Shown: piece after piece, positions 41,928 to 50,536 of the stretch
Layout: the number at the start of each line of letters is the position of its first letter
Position numbering within the stretch: the first letter of the stretch is position 1
NCBI RefSeq assembly: GCF_003984625.1
Contig: NZ_RWKH01000028.1
Location: 1-64,000, forward strand
Direction of reading: 5' to 3'
Origin: Variovorax sp. DXTD-1
GTDB taxonomy: Bacteria; Pseudomonadota; Gammaproteobacteria; Burkholderiales; Burkholderiaceae_C
DNA: 64,000 nucleotides
The notes under the pieces: model-generated
Told to the model about the DNA's origin: nothing
The model's database searches: none
What the model saw: only the letters and a program-made list of their open reading frames with translations
Position numbers and translations under genes: made by a program

Positions 41928-42265
41928 AGCAGATCGAAGTTCAGATCATGGGCCAGAGCTATCTGCTCGGTTGTCCCGAGGGCGGCGAGGCGCAGTTGCG
42001 CGAAGCCGTCGACCGTGTGGACGCGGCCATGTGCAAGATCCGCGATGCGGGCAAGGTGAAGGCACGCGACCGTATTGCCGTGCTTGCCTCCCTGAACCTG
42101 GCCTTCGACCTGGCCGCGCAGCAGGCCGCCGCTGCGGCCGCGCCGGTTCCGATGGCTGCCACTGCGGCATCTCCCGCGGGAGATGCCGGCGAGGACGATG
42201 CCAAGGCCGCCCAGCTCATTCAGAAACTCGATCAAGCCCTTGCGGGCGATGACCATTTACTCTGA
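41924..42265 (+). CDS. zapA: Cell division protein ZapA
   Basis: A 113-residue cytoplasmic FtsZ-associated protein. MKQIEVQIMGQSYLLGCPEG and AVDRVDAAMCKIRDAGKVK, followed by RIAVLASLNLAFDL, match the ZapA head domain and the start of its coiled coil. The C-terminal part is Ala-rich. It overlaps the coiled-coil gene and precedes 6S RNA, an order conserved across beta- and gammaproteobacteria. Confidence 0.9.
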   Translation: MKQIEVQIMGQSYLLGCPEGGEAQLREAVDRVDAAMCKIRDAGKVKARDRIAVLASLNLAFDLAAQQAAAAAAPVPMAATAASPAGDAGEDDAKAAQLIQKLDQALAGDDHLL

Positions 42266-42294
42266 ACAGAGAGGCGCACGGCCCGTCGAAGGCG

Positions 42295-42300
42295 TAAAAT
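42295..42300 (+). promoter_or_regulatory. -10 box of 6S RNA
   Basis: TAAAAT lies 6 bases before the inferred 5' end of 6S RNA near 42307. The spacing is right for a sigma-70 start; no clear -35 was found. Confidence 0.45.
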
Positions 42301-42305
42301 CCGAA

Positions 42306-42482
42306 CTGTCTGCGGTGCGCGTCGGGCTTAATATTTCCTTGTTCCAATGCTCTCCGGAGCCGGGCTTGGTACATCGCTTGACGGGCGTGATCATCTCGCG
42401 TTAGATGAACCCGAAGTCTTGCTGCCCTCGCCCACCTGAACCCTGGTTCAGGATGCGGGTTCGGCGCCCACTTGCAGACACC
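42306..42482 (+). ncRNA. ssrS: 6S RNA
   Basis: 6S RNA mimics an open promoter and holds sigma-70 RNA polymerase in stationary phase. The 5' GTCTGC (42308-42313) pairs with GCAGAC (42474-42479) to close a long rod. The 5' side carries TTAATATTTCCTTG, and the 3' side has the typical CCTGAACCCTGGTTCAGG hairpin followed by ATGCGGGTTCGGCG. The position directly downstream of zapA is the standard ssrS locus. Ends are approximate to a few bases. Confidence 0.88.
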
Positions 42483-42495
42483 TTTTTTCGTTCAT

Positions 42496-42536
42496 ACGGC
42501 CCCGGCACGCGCTGCACGGGGCCGTTGCTTTTTTTC
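42496..42536 (+). terminator. Rho-independent terminator after 6S RNA
   Basis: CGGCCCCG pairs with CGGGGCCG, followed by TTGCTTTTTTTC. This is a strong intrinsic terminator, 15-55 bases past the mature 6S RNA and before the TauE/SafE gene. Confidence 0.85.
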
Positions 42537-42549
42537 AAGGCCCCGCTGC

Positions 42550-43371
42550 GTGAACTCCCTGCTCGACCCCATCCTGATCGCCGAATTGGCCGCACTCGGC
42601 CTGGGCACCGGTTTTCTGGCGGGCTTGCTCGGCATCGGCGGCGGGATGCTCATGGTGCCGTTCATCACGATCATCATGGGGCACCGCGGGGTGGCTTCCG
42701 ATCTTGCAGTGAAGATGGCCATTGCCACTTCGATGGCGACGATCATCTTCACCTCGGTGTCGAGCGTGCGTGCGCATCACAAGCGCGGCGCGGTGCGCTG
42801 GGACATCGTGCGGCGCCTGGCGCCCGGCATCGTCATCGGCAGCCTGCTGGGCAGCCTGGGCGTGTTCTCGCTGCTCAAGGGCACGGTGCTGGCGATCGTG
42901 TTCGCGTTGTTCGTGGGCTTCTCCGCAACGCAGATGTTTCTTGACCGCAAGCCCAAGCCCACGCGGCAGATGCCGGGCACGGTGGGCCAGTTGTCGGCGG
43001 GCGGCGCCATCGGCTTCATCTCGGGGTTGGTGGGCGCGGGCGGCGGCTTCGTCAGCGTGCCGTTCATGACGTGGTGCAACATCTCCATTCACAACGCCGT
43101 GGCCACCAGCGCCGCGCTCGGCTTTCCGATTGCGGTGGCCAACGTGCTGGGCTATGTGGTGAGCGGACAATCGGTGCAGGGCCTGCCCGATGGTGCCTTC
43201 GGCTACATCTGGCTGCCTGCGCTCGCGGTCATTGCGGTGTGCAGCGTGCTCACCGCTCCGCTCGGCGCCAAGGCGGCCCACAACCTGCCTGTGAAAAAGC
43301 TCAAGCGCGTGTTCGCGAGCATCCTGTACCTGCTGGCCGCCTACATGCTCTGGAAGGGCCTGCAGGGCTGA
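42550..43371 (+). CDS. Sulfite exporter TauE/SafE family permease
   Basis: A 273-residue inner-membrane protein with about 8 helices. The two repeats are visible as FLAGLLGIGGGMLMVPF and FISGLVGAGGGFVSVPFM, each followed by a helix with AVATSAALGFPIAVAN-type residues. The family moves sulfite, sulfoacetate or other organosulfonates across the membrane; the substrate is unknown here. I chose GTG at 42550 with AAGG about 9 bases upstream, because the ATG frame at 42472 lies inside 6S RNA and its terminator. Confidence 0.86.
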   Translation: MNSLLDPILIAELAALGLGTGFLAGLLGIGGGMLMVPFITIIMGHRGVASDLAVKMAIATSMATIIFTSVSSVRAHHKRGAVRWDIVRRLAPGIVIGSLLGSLGVFSLLKGTVLAIVFALFVGFSATQMFLDRKPKPTRQMPGTVGQLSAGGAIGFISGLVGAGGGFVSVPFMTWCNISIHNAVATSAALGFPIAVANVLGYVVSGQSVQGLPDGAFGYIWLPALAVIAVCSVLTAPLGAKAAHNLPVKKLKRVFASILYLLAAYMLWKGLQG

Positions 43372-43480
43372 GCAAGCCATCGCGCAGCTTCGCACACTGC
43401 GCGGCTCTTCGAGCGAAAGCCCCTTGGGTCTTGGGTGAGACCCGTTGCGGCAGGCAAGCGTGGGCCGTATAACCGGCCTC

Positions 43481-43906
43481 ATGAAAATCCTCATCGCAGT
43501 CGACGGCAGCGCCTATACGCAAAAGGCGCTCAACTACCTGCTCGCCAACCGCGCCATGTTCGTGGACGGGCATGAGCTGGTCATCGTGCATGTGTGCACC
43601 GGCGTCCACGGCCATGTGGCGCGCCACCTGAGCAAACAGGTGGTCGACGACTACTACGCAGAGGAAAGCGCCAAGGTGCTCGACCCCGTGAAAGCATTGC
43701 TTGCGCAGAACAACGTGAGCAACTTCACCGTCGACCAGCGCCACGGCCATGCGGCCGAGGAAATCCTCAAGTCCGCCACTGCCGCGCATGCTCAGTTGAT
43801 TGTGCTGGGCACCCACGGCCACGGCATTTTCGGCCGCGCGCTGATGGGCTCGGTGGCCACCAAGGTCATTTCGGAGACCGACACCTCAGTGCTGCTGGTG
43901 CAGTAA
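43481..43906 (+). CDS. Universal stress protein (UspA family)
   Basis: A 141-residue single-domain Usp protein. MKILIAVDGSAYTQKALNYL opens the fold, and the ATP-binding motif GTHGHGIFGRALMGSVA is complete near the C-terminus, so nucleotide binding is expected. The VDG-S start and I/VLGTHG are typical. ATG at 43481 is chosen over a frame to 43445. It lies 109 bases after the permease gene. Confidence 0.9.
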   Translation: MKILIAVDGSAYTQKALNYLLANRAMFVDGHELVIVHVCTGVHGHVARHLSKQVVDDYYAEESAKVLDPVKALLAQNNVSNFTVDQRHGHAAEEILKSATAAHAQLIVLGTHGHGIFGRALMGSVATKVISETDTSVLLVQ

Positions 43907-43908
43907 TC

Positions 43909-43931
43909 CGGCGAAGGCCGCGCCTCTTTTT
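43909..43931 (+). terminator. Terminator after the universal stress gene
   Basis: GGCG and CGCC form a short stem around AAGGCCG, followed by TCTTTTTATT. The stem is short but the T-run is clear, and it sits between the convergent usp and AraC-type genes. Confidence 0.5.
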
Positions 43932-43935
43932 ATTG

Positions 43936-44898
43936 TTATTGAACGCGCTGCTGCCGCCACTCGCGCGGCGAGCAGCCGAAGCGTTCGCGGAATGCGCGGC
44001 TGAAGTGCGCCGCGTCATTGAAGCCGCGGCCGTAGGCAATGTCGGCCACCGGCCGGCCGGCAAGCCGCGGCTCGAGCAGGTCGCGGCTGCAGGCTTCGAG
44101 CCGGCGCTCCCAGATGTACTGCGAAGGCGTGAGCGGCTCGCTCTTGAAGATGCGGTGAATGTGGCTCGCTGAAACGCCCAGCTCCGCCGCAAGGCTGCCC
44201 ACCGACAGCGACGGGTCCGCCAACTGCTCGTCGATGCGCCGCTTCACGCGGGCCAGGTGGTAGGCCGTCAGATTGCTGAGACCCGGCGCGCGTGCCGCGG
44301 GCAGCGTTTGCAGCCCTGCCACCAGGATGCTCTGCACCCCGTTGGCCACCGCGAGTGCCGACGCAGGCTGCAAGGTGTCGATGTCTTCGCGCAGCGTGCG
44401 GATCATGCCGAGCAACAGGTGCCCCGCGCCCTCGCGTCCCGATACGGTGGTAGCCGTCAATGCTTCGGTGTCGTGCAGTTCGCCGCGCAGGCGTTCGCCA
44501 GGCAGCTTGAGCACGATCTGCTCGAAGGCGTTGTCGAACAGCAGTTCGTAGGGCCGGGTGCTGTCGTACAGCGCAAAGTCGCCCGCCGCCAAGACCGCGT
44601 CGCGCCCGTCCTGCCGCACCACGCCCTGGCCGCGCGCCTGGATGCTGACCAGGAAGTAATCGTCGCCCGACCGCGAGATGTGCCCCGGCGTGCGCATGAC
44701 CTTCTGCGGGCCCGACTTGACCACCGACACATCGAGGCTCGGCAGCGTGTGCTGACGGATGCTGCCCTCGAAGTTGCCGGAATCGTCCTTGCGCACCGCA
44801 TCGCACCCGAGCTGCACGTACACATTGCAGATCATGTCGGTCCAGTAGGCGAGCCGCTGGTCGCGCGCCACGGCGTCGGTGCTGAACAACTGGTTCAT
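43936..44898 (-). CDS. AraC family transcriptional regulator (NitR-like)
   Basis: A 320-residue AraC/XylS regulator. The N-terminal half (about 1-180) resembles the AraC-binding-like domain (PF14525) found in NitR and related proteins. The C-terminal AraC DNA-binding domain has two HTHs (SLSVGSLAAELGVSASHIHR and PVADIAYGRGFNDAAHFSRA) and ends FGCSPREWRQQ. It is divergent from the nitrilase gene with a 181-base gap, as NitR and OxdR regulators are with their targets. Aldoxime or nitrile is the inferred inducer. ATG at 44898 has GAGGAA 4-9 bases upstream. Confidence 0.87.
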   Translation of the reverse strand: MNQLFSTDAVARDQRLAYWTDMICNVYVQLGCDAVRKDDSGNFEGSIRQHTLPSLDVSVVKSGPQKVMRTPGHISRSGDDYFLVSIQARGQGVVRQDGRDAVLAAGDFALYDSTRPYELLFDNAFEQIVLKLPGERLRGELHDTEALTATTVSGREGAGHLLLGMIRTLREDIDTLQPASALAVANGVQSILVAGLQTLPAARAPGLSNLTAYHLARVKRRIDEQLADPSLSVGSLAAELGVSASHIHRIFKSEPLTPSQYIWERRLEACSRDLLEPRLAGRPVADIAYGRGFNDAAHFSRAFRERFGCSPREWRQQRVQ

Positions 44899-45079
44899 CG
44901 GGGTTCCTCGGGTTTCTTGAAAGGCCGGCATGCAACGCTGGAACAAGAACGCCGCAAGTTCGGGTCAAGGGGTTTCGCGGCGGCGAATCTACGCTTGAAG
45001 CAACCCGCATGCCACCGCGCAAACCCGGTGCGAGGTGTGCGAAGTTGTTTCTTTCACACCCCGCTCCTGGAGACCCGCC

Positions 45080-46126
45080 ATGCCCGCCACCGTTCACCCC
45101 AAGCTTCGCGTTGCCGCCGTACAGGCCGCGCCGGTGTTCCTCGATCTCGACGGCACCATCGACAAGACCATCGACCTCATGGCCCAGGCGGCCGGCCAGG
45201 GCGTGAAGCTCATCGCCTTTCCGGAAACCTGGGTGCCGGGGTACCCCTGGTGGATCTGGCTCGATTCGCCGGCCTGGGGCATGCAGTTCGTGCAGCGCTA
45301 TCACGACAACGCGCTGGTCGTCGGCTCGGGCGAGTTCGACCGCATTCGCGATGCCGCGCGCAAGCACAGGATCTGGGTTTCCCTTGGCTACAGCGAAAAG
45401 GCCGCGGGCAGCCTCTACATTGCGCAGGCGCTGATCGACGACCAAGGCAACACGGTGCAGACGCGCCGCAAGCTCAAGCCCACGCACGTGGAGCGCACCG
45501 TGTTCGGCGAAGGCGACGGCTCCGACCTTGCGGTGGCCGAAACAGCCATCGGCAACATCGGGTCGCTCTCGTGCTGGGAGCACCTGCAGCCGCTCAGCAA
45601 ATACGCGATGTATGCACAGAACGAGCAGATCCACTGCGGCGCCTGGCCCAGCTTTTCGCTCTACCGCGGTGCGGCTTTCGCCCTTGGCGCCGAGCTCAAC
45701 AATGCGGCCAGCCAGGTTTACGCGGCGGAAGGCCAATGCTTCGTCATTGCGCCGTGCGCCACCGTTTCGCCGGCGATGAGCGAGCTGATGTGCACCGATG
45801 CAGGCAAGCAGCAGTTGCTGGGCGTGGGCGGCGGCTTTGCGCGTATCTACGCGCCCGACGGCTCCCCGCTCGGTACGCCCCTGGCCGAAGACCAGGAAGG
45901 GCTGGTGATTGCGGACATCGACCTCGGAATGATTGCGCTCGCCAAGGCAGCGGCCGACCCGAGCGGCCACTACTCGCGGCCCGACGTCACGCAGCTTCTG
46001 CTGAACAAGACAAAACGCGAACCGGTGGTGCTGCAGCGTACGCCCGAAGTCGAAGGCGGCGCCTTCGAAGCCATCGTCGCCACGCCCGAGCCGGGCGCCG
46101 CGGCGCGCCAGCAGTTGGCCGCCTGA
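45080..46126 (+). CDS. Nitrilase
   Basis: A 348-residue cytoplasmic nitrilase that would hydrolyse nitriles to carboxylic acid and ammonia in one step. The catalytic Glu49 is in FPETWVPGYPWW, the Lys in RRKLKPTHVER (about 131), and Cys165 in GSLSCWEHLQPL. The numbering matches Rhodococcus rhodochrous J1 nitrilase. The CWEH environment is of the true nitrilase branch rather than cyanide hydratase or amidase. ATG at 45080 has TGGAGA upstream. It is 18 bases before the aldoxime dehydratase gene. Confidence 0.92.
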   Translation: MPATVHPKLRVAAVQAAPVFLDLDGTIDKTIDLMAQAAGQGVKLIAFPETWVPGYPWWIWLDSPAWGMQFVQRYHDNALVVGSGEFDRIRDAARKHRIWVSLGYSEKAAGSLYIAQALIDDQGNTVQTRRKLKPTHVERTVFGEGDGSDLAVAETAIGNIGSLSCWEHLQPLSKYAMYAQNEQIHCGAWPSFSLYRGAAFALGAELNNAASQVYAAEGQCFVIAPCATVSPAMSELMCTDAGKQQLLGVGGGFARIYAPDGSPLGTPLAEDQEGLVIADIDLGMIALAKAAADPSGHYSRPDVTQLLLNKTKREPVVLQRTPEVEGGAFEAIVATPEPGAAARQQLAA

Positions 46127-46144
46127 ACCAGCAGGAGCGACGCC

Positions 46145-47206
46145 ATGGAATCAGCCATTGCAGAGCACCTGAAGTGCTCACGCACGCGCCACCGCCGCGT
46201 GGAAGACGACTACGCGCCGCCCTACCCCGTCTGGTCGGCACGCGCGCCGGCCGCGGTGAGGCAGGTGGTGATGGGCTACTTCGGCGTGCAATCGCGCGGC
46301 GCCGATATGCAAGGGCGAGCTTGCGCTGCGCTGATGAAGATCGCAGCCGGCTTCGCGCTCCCCGACGGCCCGGGCCACCACGACTTCGCACACCATGTCG
46401 ATGCCGACGGCTACGACAACATGATCGCCATCGCGTACTGGGACGATCCTGCCACCCATGCGCGTTGGTGCGCGACGCCCGAGATCGATGCGTGGTGGCG
46501 CTCCGAAGAACGGTTGGCGGACGGCCTCGGCTACTTCCGCGAAGTGGTGTCACCGCGCGTCGAGCACTTCGAGACCATGTTCAACACGCCGGACCGCCTC
46601 GAAGGCGTGGGCGTGGTGATGGGCGGCGTGAGCGGCGAACTGCAGGAGCACGGCTATTGGGGTTCGATGCGCGACCGCATTCCGCTCTCGCAGACCGATG
46701 CCATGGCGCCCTCCGGCACACGCGCCGTGATTGCCGGCACACCGGCTCCCGGGCAGCGCGTGCGCGTCGCGGGCCACGAGAACATCGCGATGATCCGCTC
46801 GGGCCAGGAATGGGCCGATACCGCCGGCCAGGAACGCACGCTCTACCTGGAAGAGATGGAACCGGTGCTGCGCGAAGGCATGGAGTTCTTGCGCGACCAG
46901 GGGCTGGGTATCGGCTGCTACAGCAACCGCTACATGCGCCATCTCGGCGCCAAAGGCACGCCGCTCGAAAAGTCGTTCGGCCTGAGCTTCTGGCGATCGC
47001 TCGCCGACATGGAGCGCTGGGCCGAGTCGCACCCCACGCACGTCGCGATCTTCGGCAGCTTCATGCGCTACGTGCAGGCGTTGAACTTCGAGCTGCAGCT
47101 GCGCGTGTACCACGAGGTGTCGGTGCTCAGGGCCGACGAACAGAGCTACGAGTACATCAACTGCCACGCCCGCAGCGGGCTCATGAATGGGTTGGCCGCG
47201 GCATAG
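46145..47206 (+). CDS. oxd: Aldoxime dehydratase (phenylacetaldoxime dehydratase family)
   Basis: A 353-residue heme enzyme that dehydrates aldoximes to nitriles, which the adjacent nitrilase would use. The proximal heme His is expected at His299 in ESHPTHVAIFGSF, the same number as in known Oxd enzymes. The distal/catalytic His lies in VYHEVSVL (about 323). WGSMRDRIPLSQTDAM is another family signature. ATG at 46145 follows AGGAG. Together with the AraC regulator this is an aldoxime-nitrile module. Confidence 0.92.
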   Translation: MESAIAEHLKCSRTRHRRVEDDYAPPYPVWSARAPAAVRQVVMGYFGVQSRGADMQGRACAALMKIAAGFALPDGPGHHDFAHHVDADGYDNMIAIAYWDDPATHARWCATPEIDAWWRSEERLADGLGYFREVVSPRVEHFETMFNTPDRLEGVGVVMGGVSGELQEHGYWGSMRDRIPLSQTDAMAPSGTRAVIAGTPAPGQRVRVAGHENIAMIRSGQEWADTAGQERTLYLEEMEPVLREGMEFLRDQGLGIGCYSNRYMRHLGAKGTPLEKSFGLSFWRSLADMERWAESHPTHVAIFGSFMRYVQALNFELQLRVYHEVSVLRADEQSYEYINCHARSGLMNGLAAA

Positions 47207-47279
47207 AAGACCGCACTTCGGGCATTTGCTTTAGGATGCGCGGCCCAATTCAAGCGCAAGCAAAGGCAAGGACCCGACC

Positions 47280-48992
47280 ATGTGGAGCGAACTCGACAGC
47301 CTCGTCGAAGCCTCGATGCAGGAATGGAAAGTACCCGGGCTTGCCCTGGCCGTCATCCAGGACGGCGAGATCGCCGTACTCAAGGGCTACGGCGTGCGCG
47401 ACACCGACACGGGCCTGCCCGTAACGATAGACACGCAATTCCTGCTGTGCTCGATCACCAAGTCATTCACCGCGGCCGGCCTCGGCCTGCTGGTCGACGA
47501 GCGCAAGCTCGACTGGGCCCGGCCGGTGCGCGACGTGATCCCCGAATTTCGCCTGCACGACCCCGTGGCAACCGAACGGCTGACCGTGCGCGATCTGCTG
47601 TGCCACCACAGCGGGCTGCCGCGGCACGACTGGATCCACATGCCCGGCGACCTGAGCAACGCGCAGATGCTGGCTGCGCTCAGGCACCTTGCACCGAACA
47701 AGGACCTGCGCGACACCTTCCAGTATTCGAACCTCGGCTACCTCGTCGCCGGAATGATCACAGAGCGCATCAGCGGCCAGAGCTACCAGGACTTCACCAC
47801 CGAGCGCTTGATGAAGCCCCTGGGCTTCAGGCACTTCGGCTTTTCCATCGAGGCGCTTGGCGCCGCCGAAGACGCCGCCCGCCCCCATGCAATGGATGGC
47901 GACGAGCGGTATCGCACGCCGCTCTCACCCATTCGCGCCACCCCCGCAGGTGGCATCAACGCCTCGGTGTCGGACCTGGCGAAATGGGCGCGCTTCCTGC
48001 TCGACGGCAAGGTGGATGGCCGCCAGCTGCTTTCGGCCCAGGCGCTGCGCGAAATGACCACGCCGCGCGTGCACATGGGCCGCTCCGAATTTCCCGAGAT
48101 CGGCGATTCGCACTACGGCCTCGGCCTGTTCTGCGAGCAATACCGGGGCGAGCGCACCATCGCGCATTCGGGCTCGTGGGCCGGCTGGAGCACGCTCATG
48201 ACCATGCAGCCACAGCGCCGCGCGGGCGTGGTGGTGCTGACCAACCGGGCACCGGGCGGCTTCACCGCCATCCTCACCTACGCAGTGCTTGACCGCATCT
48301 GCGGCCGCACGCCTATCGACTGGTTCGGCCGCCTGGCGGCGCGGCGCAAACAGGCAGTGGAACAGCTCGGCCTCGACAAGAACATCAAGGCGGAAGTCCG
48401 CCGAAGCGGCACTCGGCCGAGCCACGCGCTGGAAGACTATGTGGGCGGCTACGAGCATCCGGCGTACGGCCGAATCCACATCGAACAGGCTGCCGACGGG
48501 CTCGCCTGGCGCTGGCGCGGCTTCGAGGAGCCGCTCGAGCACCGCCATTACGACGTGTTCATCACACCCGACCGGCCGACCGTGATGCACCCCAGCAACC
48601 GGACGCTCACTTTTCGCTACGACCGGCAGGGGCGAATCGATCGCGTGGAGGTTCCTCTCGAGGAGATGGTGGACGACATCGTGTTTCGCCGCGTCGCGGC
48701 CGGGGACGCGCTGGACCCGGCGTTCCGCCGGCTGTGCGCCGGCGACTACCTGCACAGCGGCCGCGTCATCGAGATCAGGCTCGACGCCAAGGGCGAACTC
48801 AGCATGACCATCCCGGGCCAGCCGACCTACCGGCTGCTTCCGGCCGATGGGCGCAGCTTCAACGTCGACACGCTCGAAGGCTACGGCGTGGAGTTCCGCC
48901 GGCCTTCACCCGATGCGGTGGATGCGATGATCTTTCACGAACCGCGCACCACCGCCCTTGCACCGCGGGTGGCGAAGGCGGCGAAAACCTAG
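47280..48992 (+). CDS. Serine hydrolase (class C beta-lactamase/D-aminopeptidase-like)
   Basis: A 570-residue penicillin-binding-fold hydrolase. The SxxK motif is SITK (58-61), YSN lies near 149, and HSG replaces the KTG motif near 295. There is no signal peptide, so it should be cytoplasmic. The long C-terminal part (about 380-570) resembles the beta-barrel domains of D-aminopeptidases and DUF3471 proteins. The substrate is unknown; ester or D-amino-acid peptide hydrolysis are options. It lies 73 bases after oxd on the same strand. Its stop overlaps the matB stop by 4 bases (shared CTAG). Confidence 0.82.
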   Translation: MWSELDSLVEASMQEWKVPGLALAVIQDGEIAVLKGYGVRDTDTGLPVTIDTQFLLCSITKSFTAAGLGLLVDERKLDWARPVRDVIPEFRLHDPVATERLTVRDLLCHHSGLPRHDWIHMPGDLSNAQMLAALRHLAPNKDLRDTFQYSNLGYLVAGMITERISGQSYQDFTTERLMKPLGFRHFGFSIEALGAAEDAARPHAMDGDERYRTPLSPIRATPAGGINASVSDLAKWARFLLDGKVDGRQLLSAQALREMTTPRVHMGRSEFPEIGDSHYGLGLFCEQYRGERTIAHSGSWAGWSTLMTMQPQRRAGVVVLTNRAPGGFTAILTYAVLDRICGRTPIDWFGRLAARRKQAVEQLGLDKNIKAEVRRSGTRPSHALEDYVGGYEHPAYGRIHIEQAADGLAWRWRGFEEPLEHRHYDVFITPDRPTVMHPSNRTLTFRYDRQGRIDRVEVPLEEMVDDIVFRRVAAGDALDPAFRRLCAGDYLHSGRVIEIRLDAKGELSMTIPGQPTYRLLPADGRSFNVDTLEGYGVEFRRPSPDAVDAMIFHEPRTTALAPRVAKAAKT

Positions 48993-50524
48993 GCGAACAA
49001 TCCCTTGTGCTGCTCGCGCAGCAGCGCCTTCTGCACCTTGCCCATCGTGTTGCGCGGCAGTTCGTTCACGACGAAGCAGCGCTTCGGTATCTTGAAGTTC
49101 GCGAGCTTCGACTTGAGGTCCGCCACGATGGCCTCGGCATCCAGCGCCCCGCCGGTCTTGGCAATGACGATGGCCACGCCCACCTCGCCGAAGTCGGGGT
49201 GCGGCACGCCGACCACCGCGCTCTCGGCCACGCCGGGCAGCTCGTTGATATAGCCCTCGATTTCGGCGGGATAGACGTTGTAGCCGCCGCTGATGATCAA
49301 GTCCTTGCTGCGCCCGACGATGGTGATGTAGCCACGCCCGTCGATCTTGCCGACGTCGCCGGTCTTGAAGAAACCGTCGGCGGTGAATTCTTCTTTCGTT
49401 TTCTCCGGCATGCGCCAGTAGCCCACGAACACATTCGGGCCGCTGACTTCGATGTTGCCGATCTCGTCGGTGGTGCAATCGCGGCCGCTGTCGTCGCGCA
49501 CACGCAGTTGCACGCCCGGCAGCGCAAAGCCGACCGTACCGCCCCGGCGCTCGCCCTGGGCCGGGGTGTAGGGGTTGGAGGCGAGCATCACGGTCTCGCT
49601 CATGCCGTAGCGCTCGAGAATGGTGTGGCCCGTGCGCTCACGCCATTCGTCGAAGGTTTCGATGAGCAGCGGCGCGGAGCCCGCGACGAACAGCCGCATG
49701 TTGCGCACCGCTTCGCCCGTGAGCCCCGGCTCGGCCAGGAGCCGCACGTAGAGCGTGGGCACGCCCATGAACACGGTGGCCTCGGGCAGCTTCTCGACCA
49801 CGCGCTTCGGGTCGAATTTCGAGAGCCAGATCATCTTGCTGCCGTTGAGCAGCGCGCCGTGCAGCGCCACGAAAAGGCCGTGCACGTGGAAGATGGGCAG
49901 CGCATGGATCAGCACGTCGCCCTTGGTCCAGCCCCAGTAGTCCTTGAGCACTTCGGCGTTCGACAGCAGGTTGCCATGCGTGAGCATGGCGCCCTTGCTG
50001 CGGCCGGTGGTGCCGCTGGTGTAGAGGATGGCCGCCAGGTCGTCCGCATTTTTGTGCGCCACCGCATGCCGGTCGCGGCACTGCGCGGCAACCTCCAGCA
50101 GCGTGCCGGTGCGGTCATCGTCCAGCGTGAACACGTGCCGGGTGCCGGCGGCATTGGCAATGGGGCCCACCCACGAGGCATTGCGGCTGGTGCACACCAC
50201 CACGGCGGGCTCCGCATTGCCGATGAAGTATTCGATTTCCGCGCTTTGATAGGCGGTGTTGAGCGGCAGGAACACGTAGCCGGCACGCAGCGTGGCGAGA
50301 TACAGCATCATCGCCTCGACCGACTTCTCGACCTGCACCGCGATGCGGGCGCCTTCCTCGAGGCCCAGCGCGTCCAGCAGGTTGGCAATCATCGCGCTCG
50401 CGCGGTCGAGGTCTCTCCACGAATAGAACAGGCCGTTGTCCGTTTCAACGGCAACGCCGTCCAGGTCGGCAGGAAACGCCGCGCGCAAGGCGGCAAACAG
50501 ATTGGGGTTGGCTTTCGTCTTCAT
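48989..50524 (-). CDS. matB: Malonyl-CoA synthetase
   Basis: A 511-residue adenylate-forming acyl-CoA ligase that activates malonate with ATP and CoA. The phosphate loop is AILYTSGTTGRSKGAM, with YGMSETVM, FFKTGDVGKIDGRGYI and IISGGYNVYPAEIEGYI in order and PRNTMGKVQKALLR at the C-terminus. These match MatB rather than acetate or long-chain ligases. It is the last gene of a matR-matA-receptor-crotonase-matB block, 12 bases after the crotonase gene. Confidence 0.92.
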   Translation of the reverse strand: MKTKANPNLFAALRAAFPADLDGVAVETDNGLFYSWRDLDRASAMIANLLDALGLEEGARIAVQVEKSVEAMMLYLATLRAGYVFLPLNTAYQSAEIEYFIGNAEPAVVVCTSRNASWVGPIANAAGTRHVFTLDDDRTGTLLEVAAQCRDRHAVAHKNADDLAAILYTSGTTGRSKGAMLTHGNLLSNAEVLKDYWGWTKGDVLIHALPIFHVHGLFVALHGALLNGSKMIWLSKFDPKRVVEKLPEATVFMGVPTLYVRLLAEPGLTGEAVRNMRLFVAGSAPLLIETFDEWRERTGHTILERYGMSETVMLASNPYTPAQGERRGGTVGFALPGVQLRVRDDSGRDCTTDEIGNIEVSGPNVFVGYWRMPEKTKEEFTADGFFKTGDVGKIDGRGYITIVGRSKDLIISGGYNVYPAEIEGYINELPGVAESAVVGVPHPDFGEVGVAIVIAKTGGALDAEAIVADLKSKLANFKIPKRCFVVNELPRNTMGKVQKALLREQHKGLFA

Positions 50525-50536
50525 CGAGCAGGTACT

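Noticed and set aside
44257..47424. Open frame of about 1055 codons crossing the AraC, nitrilase and oxd genes
   Set aside because: It runs across three real genes in other frames and an intergenic region, with Arg-rich low-complexity text; it is a GC artefact.
48989..48992. Convergent stop codons overlapping in CTAG
   Set aside because: Tight packing of convergent genes is common here; it was not treated as a signal of its own.
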